Of a stretch of 24,420 bases of DNA, positions 16,227-24,393 are shown in pieces (the stretch's first letter is position 1; each line of letters starts with the position of its first letter). The notes below the pieces were generated by a model. That model was not told where the DNA came from. It searched no databases and was given only the letters and a program-made list of their open reading frames with translations. The DNA is from a bacterium (GTDB lineage: Bacteria; SZUA-79; Acidulodesulfobacterales; Acidulodesulfobacteraceae): NCBI GenBank assembly GCA_021781285.1, contig JAJXXD010000041.1:1-24420 (forward strand), in the 5' to 3' direction. Position numbers and translations under genes: made by a program.

Positions 16227-17519
16227 TTAATTTGCCTCTATAAGCCTTCCGCCCACGATTACTGCGGTGGCGATACCCTTAAACTTTTCTCCGATAAAAG
16301 GAGAGTTTTTGCTTAAAGATTTAATGCTGTTTTCGGTAAATTTCCATTCTTTTTTAATATCTACCACCGTGATGTCCGCTATATATCCGTTTTGCAAAGA
16401 GCCCCTCCTGCCTAATTTTAAAATTTTTGCGGGATTGAAAGACATAAGTTCGGCTACCTGCATTAAAGAAATTTTTTTGCCGTAAAAAAGCCTTAACGTC
16501 AAAGGCAGAGAAGTCTGCAAGCCGATAATTCCAAAAGGAGCGGCATCCAGCGTAGCGTCTTTCTCGTCCTTGCTGTGCGGGGCATGGTCGGAAGCTATAG
16601 CATCGATAGCGCCGTCATACAAGGCTTTTATAATGGCCTCGACGTCTTTTTCCGTTCTTAAAGGCGGATTCATTTTTGCATCGGTATTATAATCTAATAA
16701 AGCATTTTCCGTAAGCGAAAAATAGTGCGGGCAGGTTTCGCACGTAACATTTATGCCGGACTGCTTTGCCTTTTTTATAATATCGACCGAACCGCTTGTA
16801 GAAACATGCGCTATATGAACATTTGCGCCGTAATAACCGGCAAGCATAACATCCCTCGCTACGCCTATTTCTTCGGCAATGCTTGGAATGCCGACTACTC
16901 CGAGACGTTCGGATATTGCCCCTTCGTTAATAACTCCTTTGCCGCGCAGTTTGGAATCTTCGCTATGCGATATTACCGGTAAATCGAAAGTGCGGGCATA
17001 CAGCAGAGCCCTTCCCATAAGCGCGCCGTCTTCGACGGGATTGCCGTCGTCGCTCAGGGCGACCGCTCCGGATTCTTTCAGCTCCCCTATATTTGCAAGA
17101 GAAGTTCCCTGTAATCCTTTAGATATAGCGCCTATCGGAAATAAGTTTATTAAATTAAGGCTTTTTGATTTATCTAATAAAAAACTGCCGACGACCTTGG
17201 AATCGTTGACCGGATTAGTGTTTGGCATACAGCAAATAGACGTAAACCCGCCGGCTACTGCCGCTTCCATCCCTGATTTTATAGTCTCTTTGTATTCATA
17301 CCCCGGCTCCCTTAGATGAACGTGCATATCTATTAATCCAGGAAACACGATAGAATTTTCGGCGTCTAAAGTTTTAACGACGCCGATTTTTTGCTTTGGC
17401 GGCATATCTTTTATTATGCCGTCTTCGATATAAACATCCCTTTTAACTTCCGTCTTTGTCAGGGGGTCAACGACTATTCCGTTCTTTATTAAAAGCTTTT
17501 GCATGTCGTATTCATACAT
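16227..17519 (-). CDS. pyrC: Dihydroorotase (type I)
   Basis: The enzyme cyclises carbamoyl aspartate to dihydroorotate, the third step of UMP synthesis. The 430-residue amidohydrolase has the metal-binding HVH in IDMHVHLREPGYEYKE (His66, His68), further ligands near Asp157/158, His185 and His238, and the catalytic Asp311 in SDHAPHS. There is no carboxylated-lysine signature, which fits class I enzymes. The first ATG (17519) and one five codons on (MQKLLIKNGIVVDP) are both possible; neither has a strong ribosome binding site, and the second gives the more usual N-terminus. It sits 17 bases after pyrB. In some bacteria PyrB and PyrC form a complex, which would suit this adjacency. Confidence 0.97.
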   Translation of the reverse strand: MYEYDMQKLLIKNGIVVDPLTKTEVKRDVYIEDGIIKDMPPKQKIGVVKTLDAENSIVFPGLIDMHVHLREPGYEYKETIKSGMEAAVAGGFTSICCMPNTNPVNDSKVVGSFLLDKSKSLNLINLFPIGAISKGLQGTSLANIGELKESGAVALSDDGNPVEDGALMGRALLYARTFDLPVISHSEDSKLRGKGVINEGAISERLGVVGIPSIAEEIGVARDVMLAGYYGANVHIAHVSTSGSVDIIKKAKQSGINVTCETCPHYFSLTENALLDYNTDAKMNPPLRTEKDVEAIIKALYDGAIDAIASDHAPHSKDEKDATLDAAPFGIIGLQTSLPLTLRLFYGKKISLMQVAELMSFNPAKILKLGRRGSLQNGYIADITVVDIKKEWKFTENSIKSLSKNSPFIGEKFKGIATAVIVGGRLIEAN

Positions 17520-17536
17520 TAAATTTAATTAATTAT

Positions 17537-18460
17537 TTATTTTTTATAGCTCAGTAATATATAAAGGCATGCCATTCTTATTGCCACCCCGTTTTCAACC
17601 TGCTTAAAAATACACGTCTTGCCGCCGTTTATTATGCTTCCTGCTATCTCTACGTCTCTATTGACGGGTCCCGGATGAAGAACCATAACCCTCTTGGATG
17701 CCATTGACAACAGTTCCGGCGTCAGCTGAAAGAAATTTCTGTATTCTTCAATCGACGGTATAAAATAATAGCTCGCCCTTTCTTTTTGAATTCTGAGCAT
17801 TATTATAACGTCCGCATCTTTAACCGCTTCTTCCATATTTCTTGCTATCTTCACGTTTTTAAGCTCGATTAATCTTGGCAAAAGGGAGTGCGGGGCATAT
17901 AAATAAACATCTGCTCCTAATTTGGAAAATCCGTAAATATCCGACCTTGCCACTCTTGAATGATAAATATCGCCTATTATCGCTACTTTAAGAGACCCGA
18001 CGTCTTTTTTTTCTTCAATGACGGTCATTATGTCTAAAAGACACTGGGTAGGATGTTCGTTTATGCCGTCGCCTGCATTTATTACGGAGGCTTCAGTCCA
18101 TTTTGATATAAAATGGGCCGCTCCCGATTCCGAATGCCTTAAGACAAAAGCATCCGGTTTCATTGCTTCCAGATTGAGTATCGTATCTTTAAGGCTTTCT
18201 CCTTTTGTGACGGAACTTTGCGAAACGGAGATGCTTAAAGAATCTGCGCTCATTCTTTTCTGGGCAATTTCAAACGATGACCTTGTCCTTGTTGAGGGTT
18301 CGTAAAAAATATTCACGACTGTCTTTCCTCTGAGCGTCGGAACTTTTTTTATATCTTTAAGCGATATTTTTTTAAATTCTTTTGCCGTTTCTATAAAATA
18401 ATTAATGTCGGATGCGGAAAGGTCTTTAATGGAAATGAGGTCTTTTTTATTAAAGCTCAT
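17537..18460 (-). CDS. pyrB: Aspartate carbamoyltransferase catalytic subunit
   Basis: PyrB joins carbamoyl phosphate and aspartate. The 307-residue protein has the carbamoyl-phosphate loop FYEPSTRTRSSFE (Ser56-Thr-Arg-Thr-Arg60), the HPTQ element and HPGPVNRDVEI near the C-terminus. No pyrI regulatory gene is present; PyrR upstream is the more likely regulator, as in Bacillus-type systems. The ATG shares four bases (ATGA) with the pyrR stop codon, a standard sign of translational coupling. Confidence 0.97.
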   Translation of the reverse strand: MSFNKKDLISIKDLSASDINYFIETAKEFKKISLKDIKKVPTLRGKTVVNIFYEPSTRTRSSFEIAQKRMSADSLSISVSQSSVTKGESLKDTILNLEAMKPDAFVLRHSESGAAHFISKWTEASVINAGDGINEHPTQCLLDIMTVIEEKKDVGSLKVAIIGDIYHSRVARSDIYGFSKLGADVYLYAPHSLLPRLIELKNVKIARNMEEAVKDADVIIMLRIQKERASYYFIPSIEEYRNFFQLTPELLSMASKRVMVLHPGPVNRDVEIAGSIINGGKTCIFKQVENGVAIRMACLYILLSYKK

Positions 18461-18972
18461 ATTTTTTCTACAAATTTTTTTTTGCTTAAAACATCTACAT
18501 TGATTATTTCTTTTTTACCGGCTCTTATTTTTTTTCCGGTAAAATCAGGACATATCGGCAATTCTCTTCCACCTTTATCTATAAAAACGGCGAGCCTTAT
18601 CTTTTCAGGTCTTCCAAAATCAAAAATTTCGTCTATGGAAGCCCTGACGGTTCTGCCGCTGCTTATAACATCATCTACAAGTATGACTTCTTTATCTTTT
18701 ATATCGAAAACAAGTTCCGTAGCGTCTCCGGATTTCTTTACGGAAAAAGGGTCGTCTCTATAAAGAGTCATATCGACGTATCCCGTCTTGCAGTCGATAT
18801 TAAACCGTTTGAAAACAGCCTTCTGGAGTAAACCGGCTAACGGAACTCCGCCGCTTTTTATGCCTATTATAACGGCATTTTTAAAATTAATCCTTGAATT
18901 TAAGATATCATTTATAAAATTATCTAAAATTGAACCTGTTTCTTTATCGTCGAAAATAATTTCTTTCTTCAA
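18457..18972 (-). CDS. pyrR: PyrR: bifunctional pyr regulator / uracil phosphoribosyltransferase (TTG start)
   Basis: PyrR binds pyr mRNA in response to UMP and usually also makes UMP from uracil and PRPP. The 171-residue protein has the type I PRTase fold with the PRPP loop VILVDDVISSGRTVRASI (residues 96-113) and the PyrR-typical TLYRDD (69-74). The start is a TTG 9 bases after the lepB stop codon; it is the only in-frame start that keeps the conserved N-terminus. I looked for a PyrR attenuator or anti-antiterminator with the AGUCC...GAGGCU type loop in the spacers of the operon and found none, so the mode of control here is open. Confidence 0.95.
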   Translation of the reverse strand: MKKEIIFDDKETGSILDNFINDILNSRINFKNAVIIGIKSGGVPLAGLLQKAVFKRFNIDCKTGYVDMTLYRDDPFSVKKSGDATELVFDIKDKEVILVDDVISSGRTVRASIDEIFDFGRPEKIRLAVFIDKGGRELPICPDFTGKKIRAGKKEIINVDVLSKKKFVEKI

Positions 18973-18981
18973 TTTTACTAA

Positions 18982-19632
18982 TTACCCTATATTTTTCTTA
19001 AAAGAACAGCCGGGGATAGTTTTAAAAAAACGCTTCCAGTAAATATCAAAATGATTTTTGGGATTCCAAGAAAAATAAATAATAAACGCCTGTCCGGCGA
19101 TATCCTTGTATGGCACAAAACCCCAGTATCTCGAATCAAAACTGTTGTCTCTATTGTCTCCCATTACAAAAAGCTCCTTTTTGGGAACGATTACGGGACC
19201 GTAATTGTCTCTCGGAGAATTATAAGCCGGTAAAATCGCCTTTGATTTCCACTCCGCATATCTGCATTTATAAATATGTCCGTTTATATAAACCCTGTTA
19301 TTAATAATCTGGATTTTGTCGCCGGGCGTTCCGACGACTCTTTTAATAAAATCTATTCCTCTGTGCAGATTATATTTTCCGGCATAAGGAAATTTAAAAA
19401 CTATTACCTGTCCGGTCTTTGGATGGGATACGGAAATGTAAGACTTGGTAAAAGGGATATGTATGCCGTATATAAACTTATTGACAAGTATATGGTCGCC
19501 CGGAATAAGGGTGGGCTCCATAGAACCGGAAGGTATTTTAAACGCCTGGACGACAAACGTTCTGAAAACTAAGGCGATAATTATAGCTATGACTATAGCC
19601 TTAAAATAATCCCATAAAGTATGCTTGCTCAT
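18982..19632 (-). CDS. lepB: Signal peptidase I
   Basis: LepB removes signal peptides from secreted proteins on the outer face of the inner membrane. The 216-residue protein has one N-terminal membrane helix (about 9-28), box B FKIPSGSMEPTL with the nucleophile Ser37, box D FIKRVVGTPGD with the general base Lys97, and box E MGDNRDNSFDSRYWG. It is the first gene of the predicted pyrimidine operon, with a promoter about 48 bases upstream. The lepA-lepB order is common in bacteria, but the palindromic element and this promoter now separate the two. Confidence 0.97.
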   Translation of the reverse strand: MSKHTLWDYFKAIVIAIIIALVFRTFVVQAFKIPSGSMEPTLIPGDHILVNKFIYGIHIPFTKSYISVSHPKTGQVIVFKFPYAGKYNLHRGIDFIKRVVGTPGDKIQIINNRVYINGHIYKCRYAEWKSKAILPAYNSPRDNYGPVIVPKKELFVMGDNRDNSFDSRYWGFVPYKDIAGQAFIIYFSWNPKNHFDIYWKRFFKTIPGCSFKKNIG

Positions 19633-19679
19633 ATTTTAATTTTCACGAATCGAAACTATTTTTATTTATAAACTTTTTA

Positions 19680-19708
19680 ATTATACCAATTTTTTTCTCT
19701 TAAGTCTA
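19680..19708 (-). promoter_or_regulatory. Putative promoter of the lepB-pyr operon
   Basis: On the minus strand TAGACT (19708-19703) and a perfect TATAAT (19685-19680) are 17 bases apart, and TGG before the -10 makes it an extended -10 (TGGTATAAT). Transcription would start near 19673, leaving a leader of about 40 bases before the lepB ATG with no evident attenuator. The promoter sits immediately downstream of the second palindromic element, matching the arrangement at 3487-3653. Confidence 0.6.
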
Positions 19709-19712
19709 ATAA

Positions 19713-19815
19713 ATAACCGAAACCCAAATCCCGATTTAGAAATTTTTATATATGAATTACCTGAATTACTTAATAATGTCATTGCGAGCGTTAGCAAAGC
19801 AATCTGTTTGGTTAA
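19713..19815. repeat. Palindromic element, rearranged copy 2, at the lepA 3' end
   Basis: The segment 19727-19785 matches 3534-3592 of copy 1 with about five differences in 59 bases, including a run of 33 identical bases (19743-19775). Beyond it, copy 2 carries gtcattgcgagcg followed by ttagcaaagcaatct instead of the central palindrome, and lacks the second terminal inverted repeat. The outer ends read ATAACC (19713-19718) and GGTTAA (19810-19815), echoing the termini of copy 1. The GGTTAA end overlaps the lepA stop codon. The gtcattgcgagcg...agcaatct unit resembles a short repeat I recall in many unrelated bacterial genomes. The exact borders of this copy are uncertain. Confidence 0.7.
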
Positions 19816-21617
19816 ACCTTCAATATCGATAAGAAGGCTTCCTGTGGAATCTCGACCGAGCCTATGTTTTTCATTTTTTTCTTTCCTTCTTTCTGCTTCT
19901 CTAAAAGTTTTCTTTTTCTTGTAATATCGCCGCCGTAACATTTTGCCAGAACATTTTTTCTCAATGCTTTAATCTCTTCCCTTGCAATAATTTTTGAACC
20001 TATTTGCGCCTGAAGCACAACCTCGAACATTTGCCTCGGTATTAAAGTCCTGAGCTTTTCGACTATATTTCTTCCTCTAACGTAAGCTTTATCCCTGTGA
20101 ACAATTACGGAGAGAGCATCAACGGGGTCTTTGTTGACCAATATTTCGAGTTTTATCATATCTGCCGGCCGATACCCGCTGAATTCATAATCAAAAGAGG
20201 CATAGCCTTTGGAAAGCGATTTAAGCTGGTCGTAAAAATCAAGAACTATCTCTGACAAAGGCAATTCATAAACAAGCTGGACCCTGGTTTTAGTTATATA
20301 TTTAAGTTCGACCTGCTGACCCCTTTTTTCAACGCACAGGTTTATTATTTTCCCCAGAAATTCGGATGGGACGTAGATATTTGCTCTGATAAAAGGTTCT
20401 TCTATATGGTCAACTTCCTGCATGGGTATCTCTTTGGAAGGAGGAAATTTCATCGGATTAAGCGCGGATTTCATTTCTCCTTTAATCGTCGTTATATTAT
20501 AAAGAACGGTAGGGGAAGTAGATATAAGGCTTAAGCCGTATTCCCTTTCCAGCCTTTCCACTATTATTTCCATATGCAGAAGCCCCAAAAATCCGCATCT
20601 AAAGCCGAACCCCAGCGCAAGCGAATTTTCCGGTTCATAAGAAAACGAAGGATCGTTGAGTTTTAATTTTTCTATGGAATCTTTAAGCTCGGGGTAATCA
20701 TCGGAATCTATGGGATAAATACCGGCAAACACCATCGGCTTCGGTTCTTTAAAATCCGGCAGAGGTTCTTTTGCGGGATTGGCTTTTAAAGTAATAGTAT
20801 CCCCTATTTTAAAACTGCCCGAATCTTTTATATTTGCAATAATAAACCCGACCTCTCCGGCGGTTAACCCGTCTAATTCTTTCATATACGGATTGTAAAC
20901 GCCTACTTTTTGGACCTCGTAGGAAACTCCGGAATTCATCAACAGAATAATATCGCCCGGGGAAACCTTGCCGTCAAATATTCTGATAAGCGCAACGACG
21001 CCCTGATATGAATCGAACCAAGAATCGAAAATTAAAGCCTTAAGAGGAGAAAGCGGGTCTCCTTTCGGAGAAGGAATCTTATTTATAATAGCCTCAAGTA
21101 TTTCCTTTATTCCGATGCCTTCTTTTGCGCTTGCCAAAATAGCATTATCCGCTTCGATGCCCACGACTTCTTCTATTTCTTTTTTAGTTTTTTCAGGATC
21201 GGCGCTGGGCAGGTCTATTTTATTTATAACCGGAACTACGGCTAAATTCATATCGGAAGCTATATAGACGTTGGCAAGAGTCTGGGCTTCGACGCCCTGA
21301 GTCGCATCGACGATAAGAATAGCGCCCTCGCATGCGGCTAACGATTTTGATACTTCATAAGAAAAATCTACGTGTCCGGGAGTGTCTATCAGATTAAGGA
21401 TATAATCCTTGCCGTCGTAATTATAATTTAATCTTACGGTCTGCGCCTTAATGGTAATTCCTCTTTCCCGCTCAAGCTCCATATTGTCTAAAAATTGGGA
21501 AACTTTTTCTCTTGCGGTAATTGCTCCGGTAAAATCCAGAAATCTATCCGCAAGCGTAGATTTCCCGTGATCTATATGTGCTATAATAGAAAAATTCCTG
21601 ATGTTTTTGATTTCCAT
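19812..21617 (-). CDS. lepA: Elongation factor 4 (LepA)
   Basis: LepA is a ribosome-associated GTPase of the EF-G family, linked to translation fidelity and 30S assembly. The 601-residue protein shows the P-loop AHIDHGKST (13-21), the DTPGHVDF and NKIDLP motifs, domains II and III with GFRCGFLGLLHMEI, and the LepA-specific C-terminal domain. It ends at EIPQEAFLSILKV, a few residues shorter than relatives that carry GKxxK after this point. The stop codon lies in the border of the repeat element, which could have trimmed those last residues. The ATG is 33 bases after the 3' end of the RNase P RNA with no terminator or promoter visible between them. Confidence 0.97.
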   Translation of the reverse strand: MEIKNIRNFSIIAHIDHGKSTLADRFLDFTGAITAREKVSQFLDNMELERERGITIKAQTVRLNYNYDGKDYILNLIDTPGHVDFSYEVSKSLAACEGAILIVDATQGVEAQTLANVYIASDMNLAVVPVINKIDLPSADPEKTKKEIEEVVGIEADNAILASAKEGIGIKEILEAIINKIPSPKGDPLSPLKALIFDSWFDSYQGVVALIRIFDGKVSPGDIILLMNSGVSYEVQKVGVYNPYMKELDGLTAGEVGFIIANIKDSGSFKIGDTITLKANPAKEPLPDFKEPKPMVFAGIYPIDSDDYPELKDSIEKLKLNDPSFSYEPENSLALGFGFRCGFLGLLHMEIIVERLEREYGLSLISTSPTVLYNITTIKGEMKSALNPMKFPPSKEIPMQEVDHIEEPFIRANIYVPSEFLGKIINLCVEKRGQQVELKYITKTRVQLVYELPLSEIVLDFYDQLKSLSKGYASFDYEFSGYRPADMIKLEILVNKDPVDALSVIVHRDKAYVRGRNIVEKLRTLIPRQMFEVVLQAQIGSKIIAREEIKALRKNVLAKCYGGDITRKRKLLEKQKEGKKKMKNIGSVEIPQEAFLSILKV

Positions 21618-21650
21618 TTGGATTAAATTAAATAGTTAAAGGCGAGTTGC

Positions 21651-21981
21651 AGCCGCAAACAAAAACATAAGCCGGGTTCTGTCAAGGTCGGTCATTTCTC
21701 TGTGCGAACAACCCGAAGACTATGCAAGGCGAGCAGCCTTAAGTCTTCCTATTTGTTCTTGCTCCTAACGGGGCTTGCCATAGACGTTATTTGCATAATG
21801 TCCAAGTGAGCTCTTACCTCGCTATTTCACCCTTACCCTATTAAATAAGGCGGTATATTTTCTGTTGCGCTTTCCTTAAAGTTGCCTTCACCGCTATAAA
21901 ACGGCGTTATGCTCTTTGGAGCCCGGACTTTCCTCGAAAGACATAAAAGTCTTCCGCGACCGACTGTTTTTGCTTGCGGCT
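21651..21981 (-). ncRNA. rnpB: RNase P RNA, class A
   Basis: This is the catalytic RNA that removes tRNA 5' leaders. On the minus strand the conserved core is plain: GAGGAAAGTCCGGGCTCC near the 5' end, AGGGTGAAATAGCGAGGTAAGAGCTC in the middle (quoted as AGGGTGAAATAGCG and AGGTAAGAGCTC) and ACAGAACCCGGCTTAT near the 3' end. The ends form an unusually long helix P1 of 17 pairs with one wobble (21965-21981 with 21651-21667), directly followed by P2 (GTCGGTC / GACCGAC). The size of about 330 bases is normal for class A. It has its own promoter and lies between rnhA and lepA; the region 21618-22032 holds nothing else. Confidence 0.97.
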
Positions 21982-21989
21982 ACAAAAAC

Positions 21990-22018
21990 ATTTTAGCAGT
22001 TTGGCGTCTGTTCGTCAA
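21990..22018 (-). promoter_or_regulatory. Promoter of rnpB
   Basis: On the minus strand TTGACG (22018-22013) and TAAAAT (21995-21990) are exactly 17 bases apart, each matching five of six consensus positions. The predicted start, 7-9 bases downstream, coincides with the 5' end of helix P1 at about 21981. This independent agreement makes it the best-supported promoter in the window. Confidence 0.75.
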
Positions 22019-22032
22019 TATATATATATTTA

Positions 22033-22500
22033 TCAGGCATCAGCGGTATCTATCGCCAGGTTTGCCAGCTTATCGGCATCCTTGTTAAGTTCTCTCGGAA
22101 TATGCCTGAATGTTACTTTTAATAAACTTCCTCTAAGTTTTAAAGCCGCCTTTATATCTTTAAGCAGTTTTTGCGCTTTATTATAAAGAGGTAAAATATT
22201 TGCGCTCTTAACGGAATAAACTCCGTTCATCTGATTGACGAGCAGTTGGGAATCCAATAAAAAAAGAACGTCAAGTTCAGCGAAGCTCATTTCGCTTATA
22301 CCGGCGGCATTTGGCATACCCGATAAAAATTCCAGCGCAATAATAAGCGCTTTATATTCCGCTTCGTTATTAGTCGAAATACCCAAATATTTATTTAAGG
22401 AAGCAACCTTTCGTTTATTCTCGTCAAGAATCAGTACTCCCGCTCCGGACTTGCCGGGATTTCCACGGGATGCCCCGTCGGTATAGACCGTTAAGTTCAT
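22033..22500 (-). CDS. rnhA: Ribonuclease HI family protein
   Basis: RNase HI cleaves the RNA strand of RNA-DNA hybrids such as R-loops and Okazaki primers. The 155-residue protein has the catalytic set in order: Asp8 (YTDGASRGNPG), Glu48 (STNNEAEY), Asp83 (LLDSQLLVNQ), and His133 with Asp143 (HIPRELNKDADKLAN). It belongs to the RnhA-like branch with STNNEAEYKAL rather than the exact E. coli form. The ATG overlaps the upstream stop codon by four bases (ATGA), so it is coupled to the zinc-ribbon gene. Its 3' end is followed within 15 bases by the rnpB promoter. Confidence 0.93.
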   Translation of the reverse strand: MNLTVYTDGASRGNPGKSGAGVLILDENKRKVASLNKYLGISTNNEAEYKALIIALEFLSGMPNAAGISEMSFAELDVLFLLDSQLLVNQMNGVYSVKSANILPLYNKAQKLLKDIKAALKLRGSLLKVTFRHIPRELNKDADKLANLAIDTADA

Positions 22501-23267
22501 ATTTTATTTTTATTAAGTTTTTTCGAAACTTTGCCGGCAGGAGCGGCAGGTTCCGGTAAAGTCGTATCTATATAAAGTATCCTCGAACACACCGGACACT
22601 GCATAAATACGTTTTCCGATATAAGCTCGTTAAACTGCTGGGGTGGGAGCATCCTGTAGCACCCGGTGCATGCCCCTGATTTCATTACCGGAGCAATTGC
22701 CGGAAATCCTTTGTTTCTTTTTACGGCTTCATATACATCGATATAATCTTTTTTAATCTTTTTTTTGGCAGTCTCTCTTTTATCGACAAAATCTTTTTTA
22801 ACCGCCCCCAATTCTTTCTCATTTTTTTTATATTCCGTGTTTTTAGCCGATAACCCGCCGGCAAGCTCTTCCGTTTCTTTTTTGATGAGAGCTATTTTGC
22901 CGATTATGGACTCTTTATTTTCCATATATTCCAATTGTTCGTCTTCAGACTTCTTTTTTAATGCCTCGTTATCTTTTATGGATTTTTGAATCGCATTATA
23001 TTCTTTGTTGGTCTTAATAAGCTTCTGCGTGTCTTTCATCTTTATTATCTTGTCTTCATAAGATTTTATGTCAAGTTCGGAACCGCTGATTTTTTTATTA
23101 ACCTCGGCCAAGTCCTCTTTAAGCTTTTCGAGTTCCGACTCTTTTAGCTTAAGGTTATTCTGCGAATCTTCAATTTCGTTAAAAATTTTTTTAAGCGATT
23201 CTTCAAATTTTAACAGCTCCACGTCGATATTTTGAATTTCCACTATAAAAGAAATCTGTTCGTTCAA
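22497..23267 (-). CDS. Coiled-coil protein with C4 zinc ribbon (COG1579 type), TTG start
   Basis: Residues 10-185 are a long, charged antiparallel coiled coil rich in Lys and Glu. They are followed by a zinc ribbon with CTGC (Cys200, Cys203) and CPVC (Cys224, Cys227) around RMLPPQQFNEL, then a short Pro/Ala and Lys-rich tail. This is the COG1579 architecture; proteins of this group have been proposed to bind nucleic acid, but the function is not established. The TTG start has a strong GGAGGAG site encoded inside the last codons of the Nif3-like gene and overlaps its stop by four bases (TTGA). The gene is thus tightly coupled to its neighbours on both sides. Confidence 0.92.
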   Translation of the reverse strand: MNEQISFIVEIQNIDVELLKFEESLKKIFNEIEDSQNNLKLKESELEKLKEDLAEVNKKISGSELDIKSYEDKIIKMKDTQKLIKTNKEYNAIQKSIKDNEALKKKSEDEQLEYMENKESIIGKIALIKKETEELAGGLSAKNTEYKKNEKELGAVKKDFVDKRETAKKKIKKDYIDVYEAVKRNKGFPAIAPVMKSGACTGCYRMLPPQQFNELISENVFMQCPVCSRILYIDTTLPEPAAPAGKVSKKLNKNKI

Positions 23268-24385
23268 AGTTCTCCTCCTTTGTATTTAAAAAACGGGTTA
23301 TTTTCATAGATATTTTCAATAACTTCAGTATCGAATTCTTTAGATAATATATCTTTTGTTATGGAAGTAAAATATTTTTCAGTGTCAAAATGGGACATTT
23401 CTATTAAACATATCCCGCTTTTGTTCGCTTTTATTGCTTTGCTGTGCGTTAATTCCGAGGATATCAAAGCGTCGCAACCTGATTTTACCGCACTATCTAT
23501 ATAAGAAAAACCGCTTCCTGAAACGGCTGCAACTTTTTTTATTTTTTTATTTAAATTTCCGCAGTAGTTTATAAAAATAGGAGAAAATAATCTCTGCATT
23601 TTACTTAGAAGGTCTCCTAATGCGATTTTGCTTTCAAAATTTCCGATAGCGCCCATGCCTTCGGTTTTATTGCCGCCGAAGTCGTATAGCGGATATAAAT
23701 CAAAGGCGGCTTCTTCGTAAGGATGGACGGCCTTCATTTCGTCTATGGCTTTTTTTATAAATTTTTCTTCTATTAAAAGTTCAAGTTTGGATTCATCCGT
23801 AAAAGTTGTTTTCAATGATTCGCCTATAAACGGATTTGAGCCTTCGAGCGGCTTAAACGACCCCTTCCCTTTTGTTTCAAATGAACAGTTTTCGTAATTG
23901 CCTATCTTAGGATTTCCGTATTTAAAAAGAACGTCCCTTACGGCATTTATATAACCTTTCGGAATAAAGACCGACAGTTTATAAAGTTTTCTTTTATTCG
24001 GAATTAAAGGAAATATTTCTTTTATTTCAAGCTTATTTAAAATATAACGGCTCATCGAATATGCCGACGAATCGAAATTTGTATGCATTGCGTAAACGCA
24101 AATTTTATTTTCTATGAGGCGTCCGACAAGTTTTCCGTCGTTGGAATCTAAATTTATCGAACTTAAAGGGCGAAAAAAAAGAGGATGGTGTATTAATATA
24201 AGATTGAAGCCTTTGCTTACAGCCAAATCTGCCGACTTATCCGTAAGGTCTAAGGATGTTACGATGCCTGAGAGTGCAGCGTTTGCAAGTTTTATTTGGT
24301 AACCTGAATTATCCCATTCTTCCTGAAAATCAAGGGGTATCAGGTCTTCTAATCTACCTACCGCATCTTTTATAAATAATGACAT
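23264..24385 (-). CDS. Nif3-like dinuclear metal-centre protein (YqfO type)
   Basis: Nif3/YbgI proteins form toroidal hexamers with a two-metal site in each subunit; their biochemical role is unsettled, and a link to GTP cyclohydrolase I type 2 annotation is not reliable. The metal ligands are visible at both ends: IHHPLFF (His66, His67), HTNFDSS (Asp105) and SHFDTEKYF (His332, Glu336). Between residues 130 and 245 is the inserted CutA/PII-like domain found in YqfO (373 residues in total), with HPYEEAAFDLYPL. The start ATG lies only 8 bases after the encoded CCA of the upstream tRNA and has no ribosome binding site; family alignment of FIKDAVGRLEDLIPLDFQEEWDNSG (FIKDAVGRLEDL and EEWDNSG) supports this start. 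Confidence 0.94.
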   Translation of the reverse strand: MSLFIKDAVGRLEDLIPLDFQEEWDNSGYQIKLANAALSGIVTSLDLTDKSADLAVSKGFNLILIHHPLFFRPLSSINLDSNDGKLVGRLIENKICVYAMHTNFDSSAYSMSRYILNKLEIKEIFPLIPNKRKLYKLSVFIPKGYINAVRDVLFKYGNPKIGNYENCSFETKGKGSFKPLEGSNPFIGESLKTTFTDESKLELLIEEKFIKKAIDEMKAVHPYEEAAFDLYPLYDFGGNKTEGMGAIGNFESKIALGDLLSKMQRLFSPIFINYCGNLNKKIKKVAAVSGSGFSYIDSAVKSGCDALISSELTHSKAIKANKSGICLIEMSHFDTEKYFTSITKDILSKEFDTEVIENIYENNPFFKYKGGEL

Positions 24386-24393
24386 TTTTAAAA

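Noticed and set aside
19681..19941. Open frame of 86 codons on the minus strand across the lepA end and the repeat element
   Set aside because: It is an out-of-frame reading of the lepA 3' end continuing into the repeat; the lysine/arginine-rich composition has no family resemblance and there is no ribosome binding site.
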